Notes under the pieces: model-generated
Told to the model about the DNA's origin: nothing
Databases searched by the model: none
Seen by the model: the letters and a program-made list of their open reading frames with translations, nothing else
DNA from: JBBDQZ01 sp040905705
GTDB lineage: Bacteria > Bacteroidota > Rhodothermia > Balneolales > Natronogracilivirgulaceae
Reading direction: 5' to 3'
DNA: 64,000 nucleotides
NCBI GenBank assembly: GCA_040905705.1
Contig: JBBDQZ010000029.1
Span: 310,001-374,000, forward strand
In this document: positions 53,413-62,375 of the stretch, piece by piece
Numbering within the stretch: the stretch's first letter is position 1
Layout: every line of letters begins with the position of its first letter
Made by a program: the position numbers and the translations under genes

Positions 53413-54339
53413 ATGGCCAATCTGCGAGACATACGAGACCGAATTTCATCTGTAAAAAGTACCCAGCAGATAACCCGGGCAATGAAAATGGTTGCTGCCG
53501 CGCGGTTACGCAAAGCACAGGACAGGATGAACGATGCCCGCCCTTATACAGGGAAAATTCATAATATTGTAGCCGAGTTGGCAGATCGAACAGATACGGA
53601 AAGTGCGCTTTTGAAATCTGTTAAACAACCTAAAAATATTTTGCTTCTGGTCCTGGGTTCGGATCGAGGCTTATGTGGTGGATTCAATACCAACTTGTTT
53701 CGAATTGTCGAAAAGAAAATTTTCGATCAGTTTTCTGAACAAATAGAAGATGGAACTTTCAAGGTCATCAGTATTGGTAAAAAATCATACGACTATTTCC
53801 GGACACGCAATTATACCGTCATAGATCATAAACTGGGGTTTTTTGATCACTTGAAATACGAAAATGTTTCCGGGGTGATCAATACACTATTGGAGGAGTT
53901 TCGGACCGGCACATATGATGAAGTCTATCTGGCATATAATGAGTTCAAATCCATCTTGTCTCAGAATCGCCGATTCGAAAAGATTCTACCCATTAGCCGC
54001 AAAGACATAATGAAGCGTATAAACCGGGAGTCGGGTACGGACAGTAAAAACATGGATAAGAAAAAAAATCTGTCGGATATCGATTTTTTATATGAACCGG
54101 ATCCATCCGCCATTTTGGATCATGTATTGCCGCTTTATGTTACTATTCAACTCTGGCAAGCTTCACTTGAGTCTTTTGCTGCGGAGCAGGGAGCTCGTAT
54201 GGCAGCCATGGACAGTGCTACAGAAAATGCAGGTGAAATTATTCGTGATTTGCAATTAAAATATAACCAGGCACGACAAGCTGCCATAACCACAGAGATT
54301 TCCGAAATAGTTTCCGGTGCCGAAGCGTTATCCGAATAA
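53413..54339 (+). CDS. atpG: ATP synthase F1 subunit gamma
   Basis: The central rotor shaft. The N-terminal helix DIRDRISSVKSTQQITRAMKMVAAARLRKAQDR and the C-terminal helix ARMAAMDSATENAGEIIRDLQLKYNQARQAAITTEISEIVSGAEAL are both typical, as is GSDRGLCGGFNTNLF. At 308 residues it is slightly longer than usual. It is the last atp gene here; atpD and atpC (beta and epsilon) do not follow and must lie elsewhere. Confidence 0.96.
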   Translation: MANLRDIRDRISSVKSTQQITRAMKMVAAARLRKAQDRMNDARPYTGKIHNIVAELADRTDTESALLKSVKQPKNILLLVLGSDRGLCGGFNTNLFRIVEKKIFDQFSEQIEDGTFKVISIGKKSYDYFRTRNYTVIDHKLGFFDHLKYENVSGVINTLLEEFRTGTYDEVYLAYNEFKSILSQNRRFEKILPISRKDIMKRINRESGTDSKNMDKKKNLSDIDFLYEPDPSAILDHVLPLYVTIQLWQASLESFAAEQGARMAAMDSATENAGEIIRDLQLKYNQARQAAITTEISEIVSGAEALSE

Positions 54340-54360
54340 TTTTAGTATCTTTGAAAGCAA

Positions 54361-54445
54361 GGAGAGATGGCAGAGTGGTCGAATGCGGCGGTCTTGAAAA
54401 CCGTTGAGCCGCAAGGCTCCGGGGGTTCGAATCCCTCTCTCTCCG
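54361..54445 (+). tRNA. tRNA-Ser (anticodon UGA)
   Basis: An 85-nucleotide class II tRNA. Acceptor stem GGAGAGA pairs with TCTCTCC (54438-54444) and the discriminator base is G. The anticodon loop CTTGAAA puts UGA at 54395-54397. A variable arm (TTGAGCCGCAAGGCTC) is typical of tRNA-Ser, and the T loop is TTCGAAT. CCA is not encoded. A terminator follows after 3 bases. Confidence 0.97.
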
Positions 54446-54448
54446 CAT

Positions 54449-54474
54449 AAAAGCTCCTGAATGGGGCTTTTTTT
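54449..54474 (+). terminator. Rho-independent terminator after tRNA-Ser
   Basis: AAAAGCTCC and GGGGCTTTT pair over nine positions (one G-T) around a TGAAT loop, followed by further T residues. It ends the tRNA and perhaps the atp operon transcript. Confidence 0.88.
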
Positions 54475-54503
54475 GTAGAGGCCAACCCTATCATGCTGAG
54501 TCT

Positions 54504-55913
54504 ATGAAAAATTTAACGTTCAGATTGTCCATTCTCATCATTGCCGCGACTTTTTTTAATATGGTAGCTGATGCAAATGCCCGGGATACGGTCAGGGTGA
54601 ATTTTGATCAATTTATAGCATTGGCCCAGGATCGTTCTCCTACCCTGAGTACCCAAAGCCAAATTGTTGATTTGGCTGAAAACAGGATTCAGCAAGCCAA
54701 AAACAATAGATTTTTACCAAATCTTAATCTCACCACGGCCCATGGAATTGTTCCGGGTCTAAAATCCTTCGATGAAAACATTACCCCCGGTAGTTTCTAC
54801 CTGGATCCCAATCTTGAGAATGACTGGGAAAACTGGGCCGTCTTTACTCAGGCTGAGGTCAGCAGTTTACAACCTATTTACACATGGGGCGGAATCACAA
54901 GCTTGATTCATGCTGCCAGAAAAAGCGCTGAGGCCGCTCGCTTTGAATTCGACTCTGAAAAAGAATCTTTCAATCTTAAGCTATTTGAATTATATCAATC
55001 CGCGCTTCTTGCAATGGAAATGAATCGCTTGATGGAAGACGCTATATCACAACTTGAACGCGCCGAAAGTGAGTTGGAAAAACTAAGAGAGCAGGGGAAC
55101 GCATCACTGGAAGAAAAAGATATTTTTGAATTCTACATATTTCAGGCAGAATTTCAGGCATTACGTACTGAAATGCAACAAAATCATGATTTTATCTTTA
55201 GAACATGGAATCTTGTACTGGCTGGAGATGACAGGACGGTCTACCTTCCGGAAGAACGGTTTATGGATCCAATTCCCATTGAAATACAGAACATCGATTA
55301 CTACAGACGGAATGCATTGCAGAATCGCGCCGAGCTTAAAGGCATTACTGCGGCAGGACAAGCTGCACAGCATGGTGTGGATGCAGCTCGTTCCAGATAT
55401 TATCCGAGTTTGATACTCGGGTTGAGTGCCGGATTTGGATACACACCAAACCGACCCCGTCAACAAAATCCGTTTATTCGAAACAATAGCAATTTTATGT
55501 CAGCTCGAATTGGTTTTGGTTTACAACAAAGTCTTAACTTTTGGCAAACACGTACGCAGGTACAACGTTCACAAATACAACAGCATTTAGCCCGGGATTT
55601 TCATGATGCCGCTACAGAAGGAATCCTACTGGAAATTCATGACAACTACAGGGAAACCATGATCGCGCATTCACGGATAGAAAGCAAAAGGAATGCATTA
55701 ACCTTAAGCAGTGAATGGCTACGAACTGAACAAATCGATTTAGATCTTGGTTTTGGTGATATCAAAAACCTTGTTGATGCCGTTAAAAAAAAGATGGAAC
55801 TGGAAGTGGATGTCAAACAGATGACTTTCGAACTCAACATGAAGATAGCTAATCTTCACCATGCGGCCGGGCTTCCACTTTCCAATTTAATTCCTGATCC
55901 TTCATCACCGTAA
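54504..55913 (+). CDS. TolC family outer membrane protein
   Basis: A 469-residue outer-membrane efflux channel subunit with a signal peptide ending near residue 26 (ANA). The two structural repeats show the family pattern (LAENRIQQAKNNRFLPNLNL, GVDAARSRYYPSLILGLSAG) with long helices forming the periplasmic tunnel. Partner inner-membrane pump and adaptor are not adjacent; the RND exporter further downstream and MlaC follow. Function as exporter of drugs, proteins or lipids is not decided. Confidence 0.88.
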   Translation: MKNLTFRLSILIIAATFFNMVADANARDTVRVNFDQFIALAQDRSPTLSTQSQIVDLAENRIQQAKNNRFLPNLNLTTAHGIVPGLKSFDENITPGSFYLDPNLENDWENWAVFTQAEVSSLQPIYTWGGITSLIHAARKSAEAARFEFDSEKESFNLKLFELYQSALLAMEMNRLMEDAISQLERAESELEKLREQGNASLEEKDIFEFYIFQAEFQALRTEMQQNHDFIFRTWNLVLAGDDRTVYLPEERFMDPIPIEIQNIDYYRRNALQNRAELKGITAAGQAAQHGVDAARSRYYPSLILGLSAGFGYTPNRPRQQNPFIRNNSNFMSARIGFGLQQSLNFWQTRTQVQRSQIQQHLARDFHDAATEGILLEIHDNYRETMIAHSRIESKRNALTLSSEWLRTEQIDLDLGFGDIKNLVDAVKKKMELEVDVKQMTFELNMKIANLHHAAGLPLSNLIPDPSSP

Positions 55914-55927
55914 ATCATGTATACAAG

Positions 55928-55942
55928 TACAGATAATCTGTA
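55928..55942. repeat. Perfect 15-bp palindrome
   Basis: TACAGAT, a central A, then ATCTGTA lies 14 bases after the TolC-like stop and 117 bases before the MlaC-like gene. No T-run follows. It could be an operator for the downstream gene. Confidence 0.4.
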
Positions 55943-56059
55943 GTTCTTCATGCAATCATCTCGTTAACATTTTCTTTTATTGTCATTCTATATCGCAATT
56001 CTCATTGATAACGACCTCCGTATTCATGTGTAATTTACAGTAATCAGTTATAACACACT

Positions 56060-56647
56060 ATGAAATCTCTCTTCCTTATAGCAATATCATTTTTGACCGC
56101 CGGCTTTTCAATTCAATCTGTGGATGTGGAACGTCACATCCGTAGCATACTGGAAACACGGGACAATCAGATCAAGGAAGTACTGGGTCCCGAGGGTACG
56201 GAGTATACCGAAAGTCAAAGGCATGAGCTGCGTAATATCGTAAATGATATAATGGATTACCGTGAAATGGCCCGTTATGCACTTGCTGATCAATTTGATG
56301 AGATCCGCCCGGAAGTGCAGGAAGAATTCATCGATTTGTTTTCCAAAATTATCAGAGAACGATCACTTCAACAGCTTGATATTTATCGAGCGGAATTGAT
56401 CTATGGTGATATTGAGATCAATAACAATAAAGCGGAAGTTTCAACAACAGCTATCCTGGATAACAACCGTATCCCAGTCAAATATCGTATGATGCAAAAA
56501 GAGGGGCAATGGGTAATTACAGATATGTCCGTTGATAATGCGTGGACGGGTGAGTCGTACCGGAGATCATTTCAAAATATTATCCGGCGCAGGGGATTTG
56601 AAGCACTTATGGAAAATTTACGCACACGTGCGGAACAAAACGGATAG
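56060..56647 (+). CDS. MlaC/Ttg2D family phospholipid-binding protein
   Basis: A 195-residue periplasmic protein with a signal peptide. The MlaC fold pattern is present: MDYREMARYALADQFDEIRPEVQEEFIDLFSKIIRERSLQQLDIY, then KAEVSTTAILDNNRIPVKYRMMQKEGQWVITDMSVDNAW, and the C-terminal RRSFQNIIRRRGFEALMENLRTR. MlaC shuttles phospholipids between outer and inner membrane Mla complexes. No mlaD/E/F genes are next to it. The TolC-like gene lies 146 bases upstream. Confidence 0.88.
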   Translation: MKSLFLIAISFLTAGFSIQSVDVERHIRSILETRDNQIKEVLGPEGTEYTESQRHELRNIVNDIMDYREMARYALADQFDEIRPEVQEEFIDLFSKIIRERSLQQLDIYRAELIYGDIEINNNKAEVSTTAILDNNRIPVKYRMMQKEGQWVITDMSVDNAWTGESYRRSFQNIIRRRGFEALMENLRTRAEQNG

Positions 56648-56717
56648 GTTGACTGGCTTTCCTGCCGGAAGTGCTGAAATAATACAGTTCATTGTATCGG
56701 AAAACAGAAGCCGGTAT

Positions 56718-57518
56718 TCATGAAACTGATTTGATGATTCCAAGCCTATGAGATTCATTCAGGTACTGCTGGAAACTCGCCCTGGCTTCGGGCGATAACT
56801 TGAAGCGATTGTGAGAAACCTTGCTTCGTCCGCGAATTCTCAACCATGCCCATAAGGCCATATCCACAATACGATTACGATATCCGGAAAGGAATTTTTT
56901 GTAATTTTTTGATTTGGTATCCCCTTCTAAACTTCGGACTATTAATCGGTCATATGTGGCATCCAGTTGTTTGCATTCAGATTCGCCCCATTCAGAGAGT
57001 AAGGCCGATAGCAAGGCGCTGTCCGGATATTTAGAATTGTCAGGATAACGAACTTTGTCCATTTTACGAAACATAAGGCTTTCGGCATAACCGCCTGATG
57101 GAAAATCGATATAGGGATGATGAACATATTCCGGATGATCCAGATGAAGTATTGCAACACTCATCCAGCACGCATTAAATCCCTGCATGAGTATCTCCGC
57201 TTGACAACGCAAACGATCCGGATGATACCAGTCAGTTTCCTTCCAGTTGGCAACAAATCGTCCGGTGGTATGTGACAAGCCAAAGTTTTTTAAAGAAGCA
57301 TCCTTATTCGACACATCCTGTGGCCTGCGAATATATCGCAATTCGGAAGCAGGCACATCTTCCAAAAGCGGAGAAAGGTCTTCTTCTCCACGATCAATAA
57401 TAACCAGTTCTTTGCAAGGCCAATTTTGTTGCTGAAAACAGTAGATCGCTCTGGCAGTATACTCCCGTCGTCCATCTGAAATCATCAAACAGCTTGTAAG
57501 AGGAAGGTCGTGTGTCAT
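56718..57518 (-). CDS. Glycosyltransferase family 2-like protein with altered metal motif
   Basis: A 266-residue GT-A-like protein. LTSCLMISDGRREYTARAIYCFQQQNWPCKELVIIDRG and DASLKNFGLSHTTGRFVANWKETDWYHPDRL align with the family 2 core. In most relatives the metal-binding segment reads W-D-D-D-D-WYHPDRL; here three of the four acidic positions are replaced (WKETDW), which may lower metal-dependent catalysis. The start at 57518 uses the internal Met before the first strand. It lies 111 bases downstream of the lipocalin-like gene on the same strand. Confidence 0.78.
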   Translation of the reverse strand: MTHDLPLTSCLMISDGRREYTARAIYCFQQQNWPCKELVIIDRGEEDLSPLLEDVPASELRYIRRPQDVSNKDASLKNFGLSHTTGRFVANWKETDWYHPDRLRCQAEILMQGFNACWMSVAILHLDHPEYVHHPYIDFPSGGYAESLMFRKMDKVRYPDNSKYPDSALLSALLSEWGESECKQLDATYDRLIVRSLEGDTKSKNYKKFLSGYRNRIVDMALWAWLRIRGRSKVSHNRFKLSPEARASFQQYLNESHRLGIIKSVS

Positions 57519-57629
57519 GACTGATATAATATGGATAAGTAAATTGGGTATCAACTCACTACCATGAAGACGACATATTTATACCATGAATACGAGGGGA
57601 CACAACTCACTTGATCAGTACATGTCAAT

Positions 57630-58733
57630 TCAATGTACTATAAAAAAATTGTAGTTGACAGGAGTTAAACCATTCCCATTCAGTTCACCCTTGCCGACAT
57701 ATTCAATAATTTCACCACCGAGAAAAGAACTCACCAAACGACGGCGAAGACCACCCACTTCTTCAAGAAAGGAGACATGCTGAAAATTCCGTGTTCGCCT
57801 TAATGTCCTCAATTCGCCTGATCTGTATTGAATTTCTATCGTTTCCGGGATCGATTTTCCATCTATACTTCCGGATTCTTCTACTGTTACTCTTCCTGGT
57901 TTATTCAAGCGGACTTGATTAGACTCATTGCTAAGCCCGAAACCAACAACATCCGATTGCGACTGATTATTTTTAGGGATCAGGTAATAGCCTGATGAAA
58001 ATCCATTTTCTGCATGAGAAATATAACGAAACCCTTTTTGCATGACTTTCGAAGAAAGGCCCGTTTGGAAAGTATGATCCATATATGCTGTACCGCGAAC
58101 ACGTAGCGTATCACTATTAACGGCGACCAAACCTGCTACCTGTGCTTTGGGAATGTGCATAAATATGCCCGTGCTATGATCATCTACCTGAAAGAGCCCA
58201 CTCCCCCAGGTAAATCCCGGCGAAATATCATGGAATTGAATATCCACATAGTAGGAAACATTATTTTTTGATGTTTCGAAGTGAACATGATGCGTTTCAG
58301 GAAGGTTACCTTCAAAATAAATCTCTCTTTCGGGATGAAGTTTTATTTTTTGGCTGGCATGATCGATGACAAATTTGTCCATAGGATATTCTCGTGAAAC
58401 ATGGTAATTATTCCCATTGAAGTTGGAGACCATTAACTTGCCACCGCTTACAGCACTCTTGAATGTTCCAAAGTTAGCCAGTGAAAAGGTAAGATGGAGA
58501 TGTAAATCGTTTTCCAGAAATATATGATAAATCCAGAATTCATTATAATAATTCCCCTGTATGGTATGTGGAAGCATATCCCGCCATGAGGTTTTTCGCA
58601 GTTCACCCTCTGGGTATTTTATAATTGAAGTTCCGGTTGATGTCAATGCAAAAGATTGCAGAGAAAGACTAAAGACACCCAACAATAGGAGTGATAAAAC
58701 CGTTAAACAAAGCAGAATTTTGAGACGAGACAT
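57630..58733 (-). CDS. Secreted lipocalin-like protein (AttH/CrtC/Svf1-like)
   Basis: A 367-residue protein with an N-terminal hydrophobic segment (about 6-28), so exported or anchored. The rest is almost wholly beta. The stretch HIPKAQVAGLVAV ... VRGTAYMDHTFQTGL resembles the duplicated lipocalin-like domains of AttH, CrtC (hydroxyneurosporene synthase) and Svf1, where the G-x-Y-x-D-H pattern is conserved. Ligands in this group are hydrophobic. The frame extends upstream to 58814, but the ATG at 58733 matches the signal sequence. It is transcribed away from an RND exporter, with 276 bases between. Confidence 0.65.
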   Translation of the reverse strand: MSRLKILLCLTVLSLLLLGVFSLSLQSFALTSTGTSIIKYPEGELRKTSWRDMLPHTIQGNYYNEFWIYHIFLENDLHLHLTFSLANFGTFKSAVSGGKLMVSNFNGNNYHVSREYPMDKFVIDHASQKIKLHPEREIYFEGNLPETHHVHFETSKNNVSYYVDIQFHDISPGFTWGSGLFQVDDHSTGIFMHIPKAQVAGLVAVNSDTLRVRGTAYMDHTFQTGLSSKVMQKGFRYISHAENGFSSGYYLIPKNNQSQSDVVGFGLSNESNQVRLNKPGRVTVEESGSIDGKSIPETIEIQYRSGELRTLRRTRNFQHVSFLEEVGGLRRRLVSSFLGGEIIEYVGKGELNGNGLTPVNYNFFIVH

Positions 58734-59009
58734 GTATTGTAACCTGACTGAACTAGATAGGGACATTAAAGAATCGATTGTAGGAGTACATATACAATTT
58801 TTATAACACTTCAAGTCCGTATAACGTATATATGCAATAATTATGTACCGTTTTAAAATTTAGCATTTTTTTATTTGATGATTGTTTCATTGTAATCAGA
58901 ATGGCCTGCAGTCATCAACTTAAACATATGGATAATCGTTCGAATCACAAAGTTGCTTCATTTTTTTGTAACTTCATGACCGTTTTTAATTGATAACGTA
59001 TTAGATTTC

Positions 59010-61520
59010 ATGAGAAAAATACTCGCGTTTCTTCGACCGCTGATTCGTATTAATTACACGTATCCTTTTGCTGTTTTATTGATTTCCCTCATACTGTCTT
59101 CTATAGCGGGTTATTATGCATTGAAACTGAACATAGATACCGATCTGGCAAGATTGTTACCGGATCACTATGAAAGTGTACAGGCTCTGGATCGATTGCA
59201 TGAATCAGTAGGAGGGGAAACTCCCCTCGAAGTCACTATAAATTCACCTGATTTCAAAGCCAACATGGCTTTTGCCGAAGCATTTATTCCGCGAGCCATG
59301 GAACTTTATGATACACGAAATGAGGACTATTTTGTAAACAGATATGAATATCGCAGGGATGTCAATACCCTTAAGGATTACGCTTTATATTTGACAACCG
59401 ACCAGGAAATAAATGAAATAATAGAATATCTCGAAGATGAGCTGGAAGACGCTCGGCTTGAAGCAAATCCTTTTTTTGTTGATTTCGAAGATGATTTTGA
59501 GAATGGAGAGGAAAGCGAGGATTCACGCATGCATCGGTTCGAAGAGTTGTATAGTGAATTGATCCCTTCAGAATACCCGTTCAATGTCGACAGCACTTCA
59601 TTGGTACTCAGTTTTTTCCCAACCGGTGCCCAGGGAGATCTGAAATATATCAGTGACATGTTTGAAGCTTTTGAGGAACTTATCACGGATATGGAGCCGG
59701 CAGGCTACCATCCGGAAATGGTCGTCCGCTCAGGAGGGAGGCTTGAACGACATCTCATGGAGTTTGATTCTATTATCAGTGATGTGCTTACCAGTTTCGG
59801 ATCGGGTATAACGGGAGTGATTCTTCTTGTTGGATTTTATTTTCTTATCAAAAAAATTGTTAATTATCGACGTGGTCATCGCAAGGATCAAAATCATTCG
59901 TTATGGGATCATCTAATACGTTTCCCGGTTCCCATACTGATCATTGGAATACCACTACTTGTGAGTTTATGTCTGACATTTGGTATCACCTATTATATTC
60001 TTGGAACACTAAACACAATGACTTCGGTGCTTTTTGTGATTTTATTCGGCCTCGGTATTGACTATGGTATACATTTTTATGCCCGTTACCTCGAAAACAG
60101 ATCCACCGGAATCAATGTCCGAAACGCACTTTATATAACATATGACAGTACCGGTGCAGCTATTATGACCAGTGCCATGACGACTGCGGTAGCTCTGTTT
60201 GTACTTATTATTGCAGATTTTCGCGGTTTTTCTGAATTCGGCTTTATCTCAGGTATGGGAATCGTTTTGGCCTATTTAACAATGTTGTTCATTCTGCCCT
60301 CTATTATCGTAATTTCCGAACGGTTCGGACTTATTCTCATCAATAAAAACGAGCCTAAATATCAAAAAAGACCAAATAATTCCCGTCCATTTCCTTTTGC
60401 TCGCACCATTATTATTGGGGGAACCCTGGTAGTTGTGTTTGTGCTCTTTAATACAGACAAGCTTTCCTTTGAATATAACTTTGGAGTACTAGAACCCGAA
60501 TTCCCGCGATATGAAGAATATCGTGAACTGAGAGGGGAGATGGAACAGTCGGGGAGGCGCAATCCGGCATATATACTCGCAGATAGCGATGAGGAAGTAA
60601 TCAGCATCTTGAACACCATTCGTGAAAAAAAACAGAACAACCCGAATACTACCATTCTTGATGTGGAGGCACTCCAGGAGCGCTTTCCTGTCAATAAGGA
60701 AGCTGTTCAAAACAAGCTCAATAAAATATCCGATATACGTAATTTACTTGATAATCCACTTCTCAGAGATGCTGAAGGAGAGTACATGGACATACTGAGT
60801 AGAGCTTCGCAAGTAAACGAACCACTGGATATTGATGATCTTCCGGAGTTTTTGAAGAACAGATTTCTAACCCGGGATGGCGAAATTGGCCGGTTTGTTA
60901 TGGTTTATCCCGCCGTTGGTTTGTCTGATGGCCGCAATTCCATTGCATTTAAAAACGAGATTGGCAGAATAGAAACGGGTGACGGGAAAGTCTATCATGC
61001 AGCAAGCACTTCTATTGTCGCTGCCGAAATGCTTGAATTAATGCAACGGGAAAGCCCTTATATGATCATCGCTACATTCACAATGATTTTTATCCTTGTG
61101 AATGTAGGTTTTGGGTCTTTGCGCTGGTCAATTATCGCTATGCTGCCTCTGCTGGTTGGTTTGAGCTGGACCTTGGCAGTCATGATCCTGATGGGTAATT
61201 CGTTCAATATGTATAATTTGGTTGTTTTACCGGCTATCCTGGGAATAGGCAATGATAATGGTGTGCATTTGGCCAACAGATACCGTGAAGAGGGAGAAAA
61301 AAGCATGTCAGCCGTGTTGAGAAGCACTGGCCAGCATATTTCAATCGGCTCGATGACCACCATACTTGGTTTTGCAGGCCTGCTCCTGACTAATCATCCG
61401 GGCCTTACCTCTATCGGGGTTTTGGCAATTATAGGAATTGGCCTGACTTTGGTCTCGGCCGTAACTTATTTGCCCGCTTTGGTGCAAATTCTGGAAAACA
61501 AAGGATGGATACGGTTTTAG
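59010..61520 (+). CDS. RND superfamily transporter (MMPL/HAE3, HpnN-like)
   Basis: An 836-residue inner-membrane transporter with the duplicated RND/MMPL layout: one helix, a large periplasmic domain, five helices, twice. VILFGLGIDYGIHFYARYLE and VLPAILGIGNDNGVHLANRYREEGE carry the paired helix-4 motifs. It resembles HAE3 and hopanoid transporter HpnN types that move lipids or amphiphiles. recO begins 43 bases after its stop. No adaptor is adjacent, as expected for this class. Confidence 0.9.
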   Translation: MRKILAFLRPLIRINYTYPFAVLLISLILSSIAGYYALKLNIDTDLARLLPDHYESVQALDRLHESVGGETPLEVTINSPDFKANMAFAEAFIPRAMELYDTRNEDYFVNRYEYRRDVNTLKDYALYLTTDQEINEIIEYLEDELEDARLEANPFFVDFEDDFENGEESEDSRMHRFEELYSELIPSEYPFNVDSTSLVLSFFPTGAQGDLKYISDMFEAFEELITDMEPAGYHPEMVVRSGGRLERHLMEFDSIISDVLTSFGSGITGVILLVGFYFLIKKIVNYRRGHRKDQNHSLWDHLIRFPVPILIIGIPLLVSLCLTFGITYYILGTLNTMTSVLFVILFGLGIDYGIHFYARYLENRSTGINVRNALYITYDSTGAAIMTSAMTTAVALFVLIIADFRGFSEFGFISGMGIVLAYLTMLFILPSIIVISERFGLILINKNEPKYQKRPNNSRPFPFARTIIIGGTLVVVFVLFNTDKLSFEYNFGVLEPEFPRYEEYRELRGEMEQSGRRNPAYILADSDEEVISILNTIREKKQNNPNTTILDVEALQERFPVNKEAVQNKLNKISDIRNLLDNPLLRDAEGEYMDILSRASQVNEPLDIDDLPEFLKNRFLTRDGEIGRFVMVYPAVGLSDGRNSIAFKNEIGRIETGDGKVYHAASTSIVAAEMLELMQRESPYMIIATFTMIFILVNVGFGSLRWSIIAMLPLLVGLSWTLAVMILMGNSFNMYNLVVLPAILGIGNDNGVHLANRYREEGEKSMSAVLRSTGQHISIGSMTTILGFAGLLLTNHPGLTSIGVLAIIGIGLTLVSAVTYLPALVQILENKGWIRF

Positions 61521-61562
61521 GATACGTACGGTCTTTTAACTTTGGATGCTATTTATTTTAAC

Positions 61563-62366
61563 ATGTTGACTGATACATCTGCCATTGTATTTAAGACGGT
61601 TGCTTTTAAAGAAAGTAGCCTGATTGTAACTATGCTCAGTGAAATACATGGCAAAATAGCAGTAATGGCAAGAGGAGCCAGGAGAAATAAGAACAAATTT
61701 GGAGGCCAACTTCAGCCCGGTGCCGTACTGGATGTGGTCTATTACTACAAAACCACCCGTGATGTTCAGAATTTGAGTAAGATAGCTCAAAAAAAGCCGA
61801 CATGGCACATCTATCAAGACATGGAGAAAATGGCAATAGCCCTTGCCGTTCTGGAGCTGAGTGAACAGTTGTGTCATGAACACGAACCCCAAGATGAACT
61901 TTTTATTTTTCTTTCACGCTTTTTGCATTGGCTGCATAAAACTGAATACTCATCACGTAATCTGTTTCCATATATTCAAATCCGCTTGATAGAATTATCA
62001 GGGATTGGTTTGTCCCTGACCATCCCTGAAATGCATGAAAATCAGGTAACTCCTGAGAAGAAGAAAAGACCCGAGACACCGGAATCAACTTCAATTGATT
62101 CCGGTGTTCCATTTCAGTGTTTTCTCAATGTAGAAAGTGGTCGTATTTCTTATACCCCGGAAGAAGGGATGCACTTGCCCGTTTCAAAATCCCAACTGGA
62201 TTACCTTCGTTGTGTCTGGAAAGAAAATAAATCACAATTATTAACCCATAATTTTCCATCCTCGGAAATCAAGAATTTAATTAACCATTTGGACGTTTAT
62301 CTAAAGTACCATGTTGATGGTATCAGAGATCGAAGATCGGATGCCATTTTTAAACAAATTCTATAA
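61563..62366 (+). CDS. recO: DNA repair protein RecO
   Basis: Binds single-stranded DNA and loads RecA in the RecFOR pathway. The N-terminal OB-fold matches RecO (TDTSAIVFKTVAFKESSLIVTMLSEIHGKIAVMARGARRNKNKFGGQLQPG). A central helical part follows. The C4 zinc finger found in many RecO proteins has been lost, and a short Lys/Glu/Pro-rich segment (VTPEKKKRPETPESTS) takes its place. The start is the ATG at 61563, 21 bases after an in-frame TTG. Confidence 0.92.
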   Translation: MLTDTSAIVFKTVAFKESSLIVTMLSEIHGKIAVMARGARRNKNKFGGQLQPGAVLDVVYYYKTTRDVQNLSKIAQKKPTWHIYQDMEKMAIALAVLELSEQLCHEHEPQDELFIFLSRFLHWLHKTEYSSRNLFPYIQIRLIELSGIGLSLTIPEMHENQVTPEKKKRPETPESTSIDSGVPFQCFLNVESGRISYTPEEGMHLPVSKSQLDYLRCVWKENKSQLLTHNFPSSEIKNLINHLDVYLKYHVDGIRDRRSDAIFKQIL

Positions 62367-62375
62367 CATTTTCTT

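Noticed and set aside
58901..58993. 30-residue open frame before the RND exporter
   Set aside because: Short, no motif, in a divergent promoter region.
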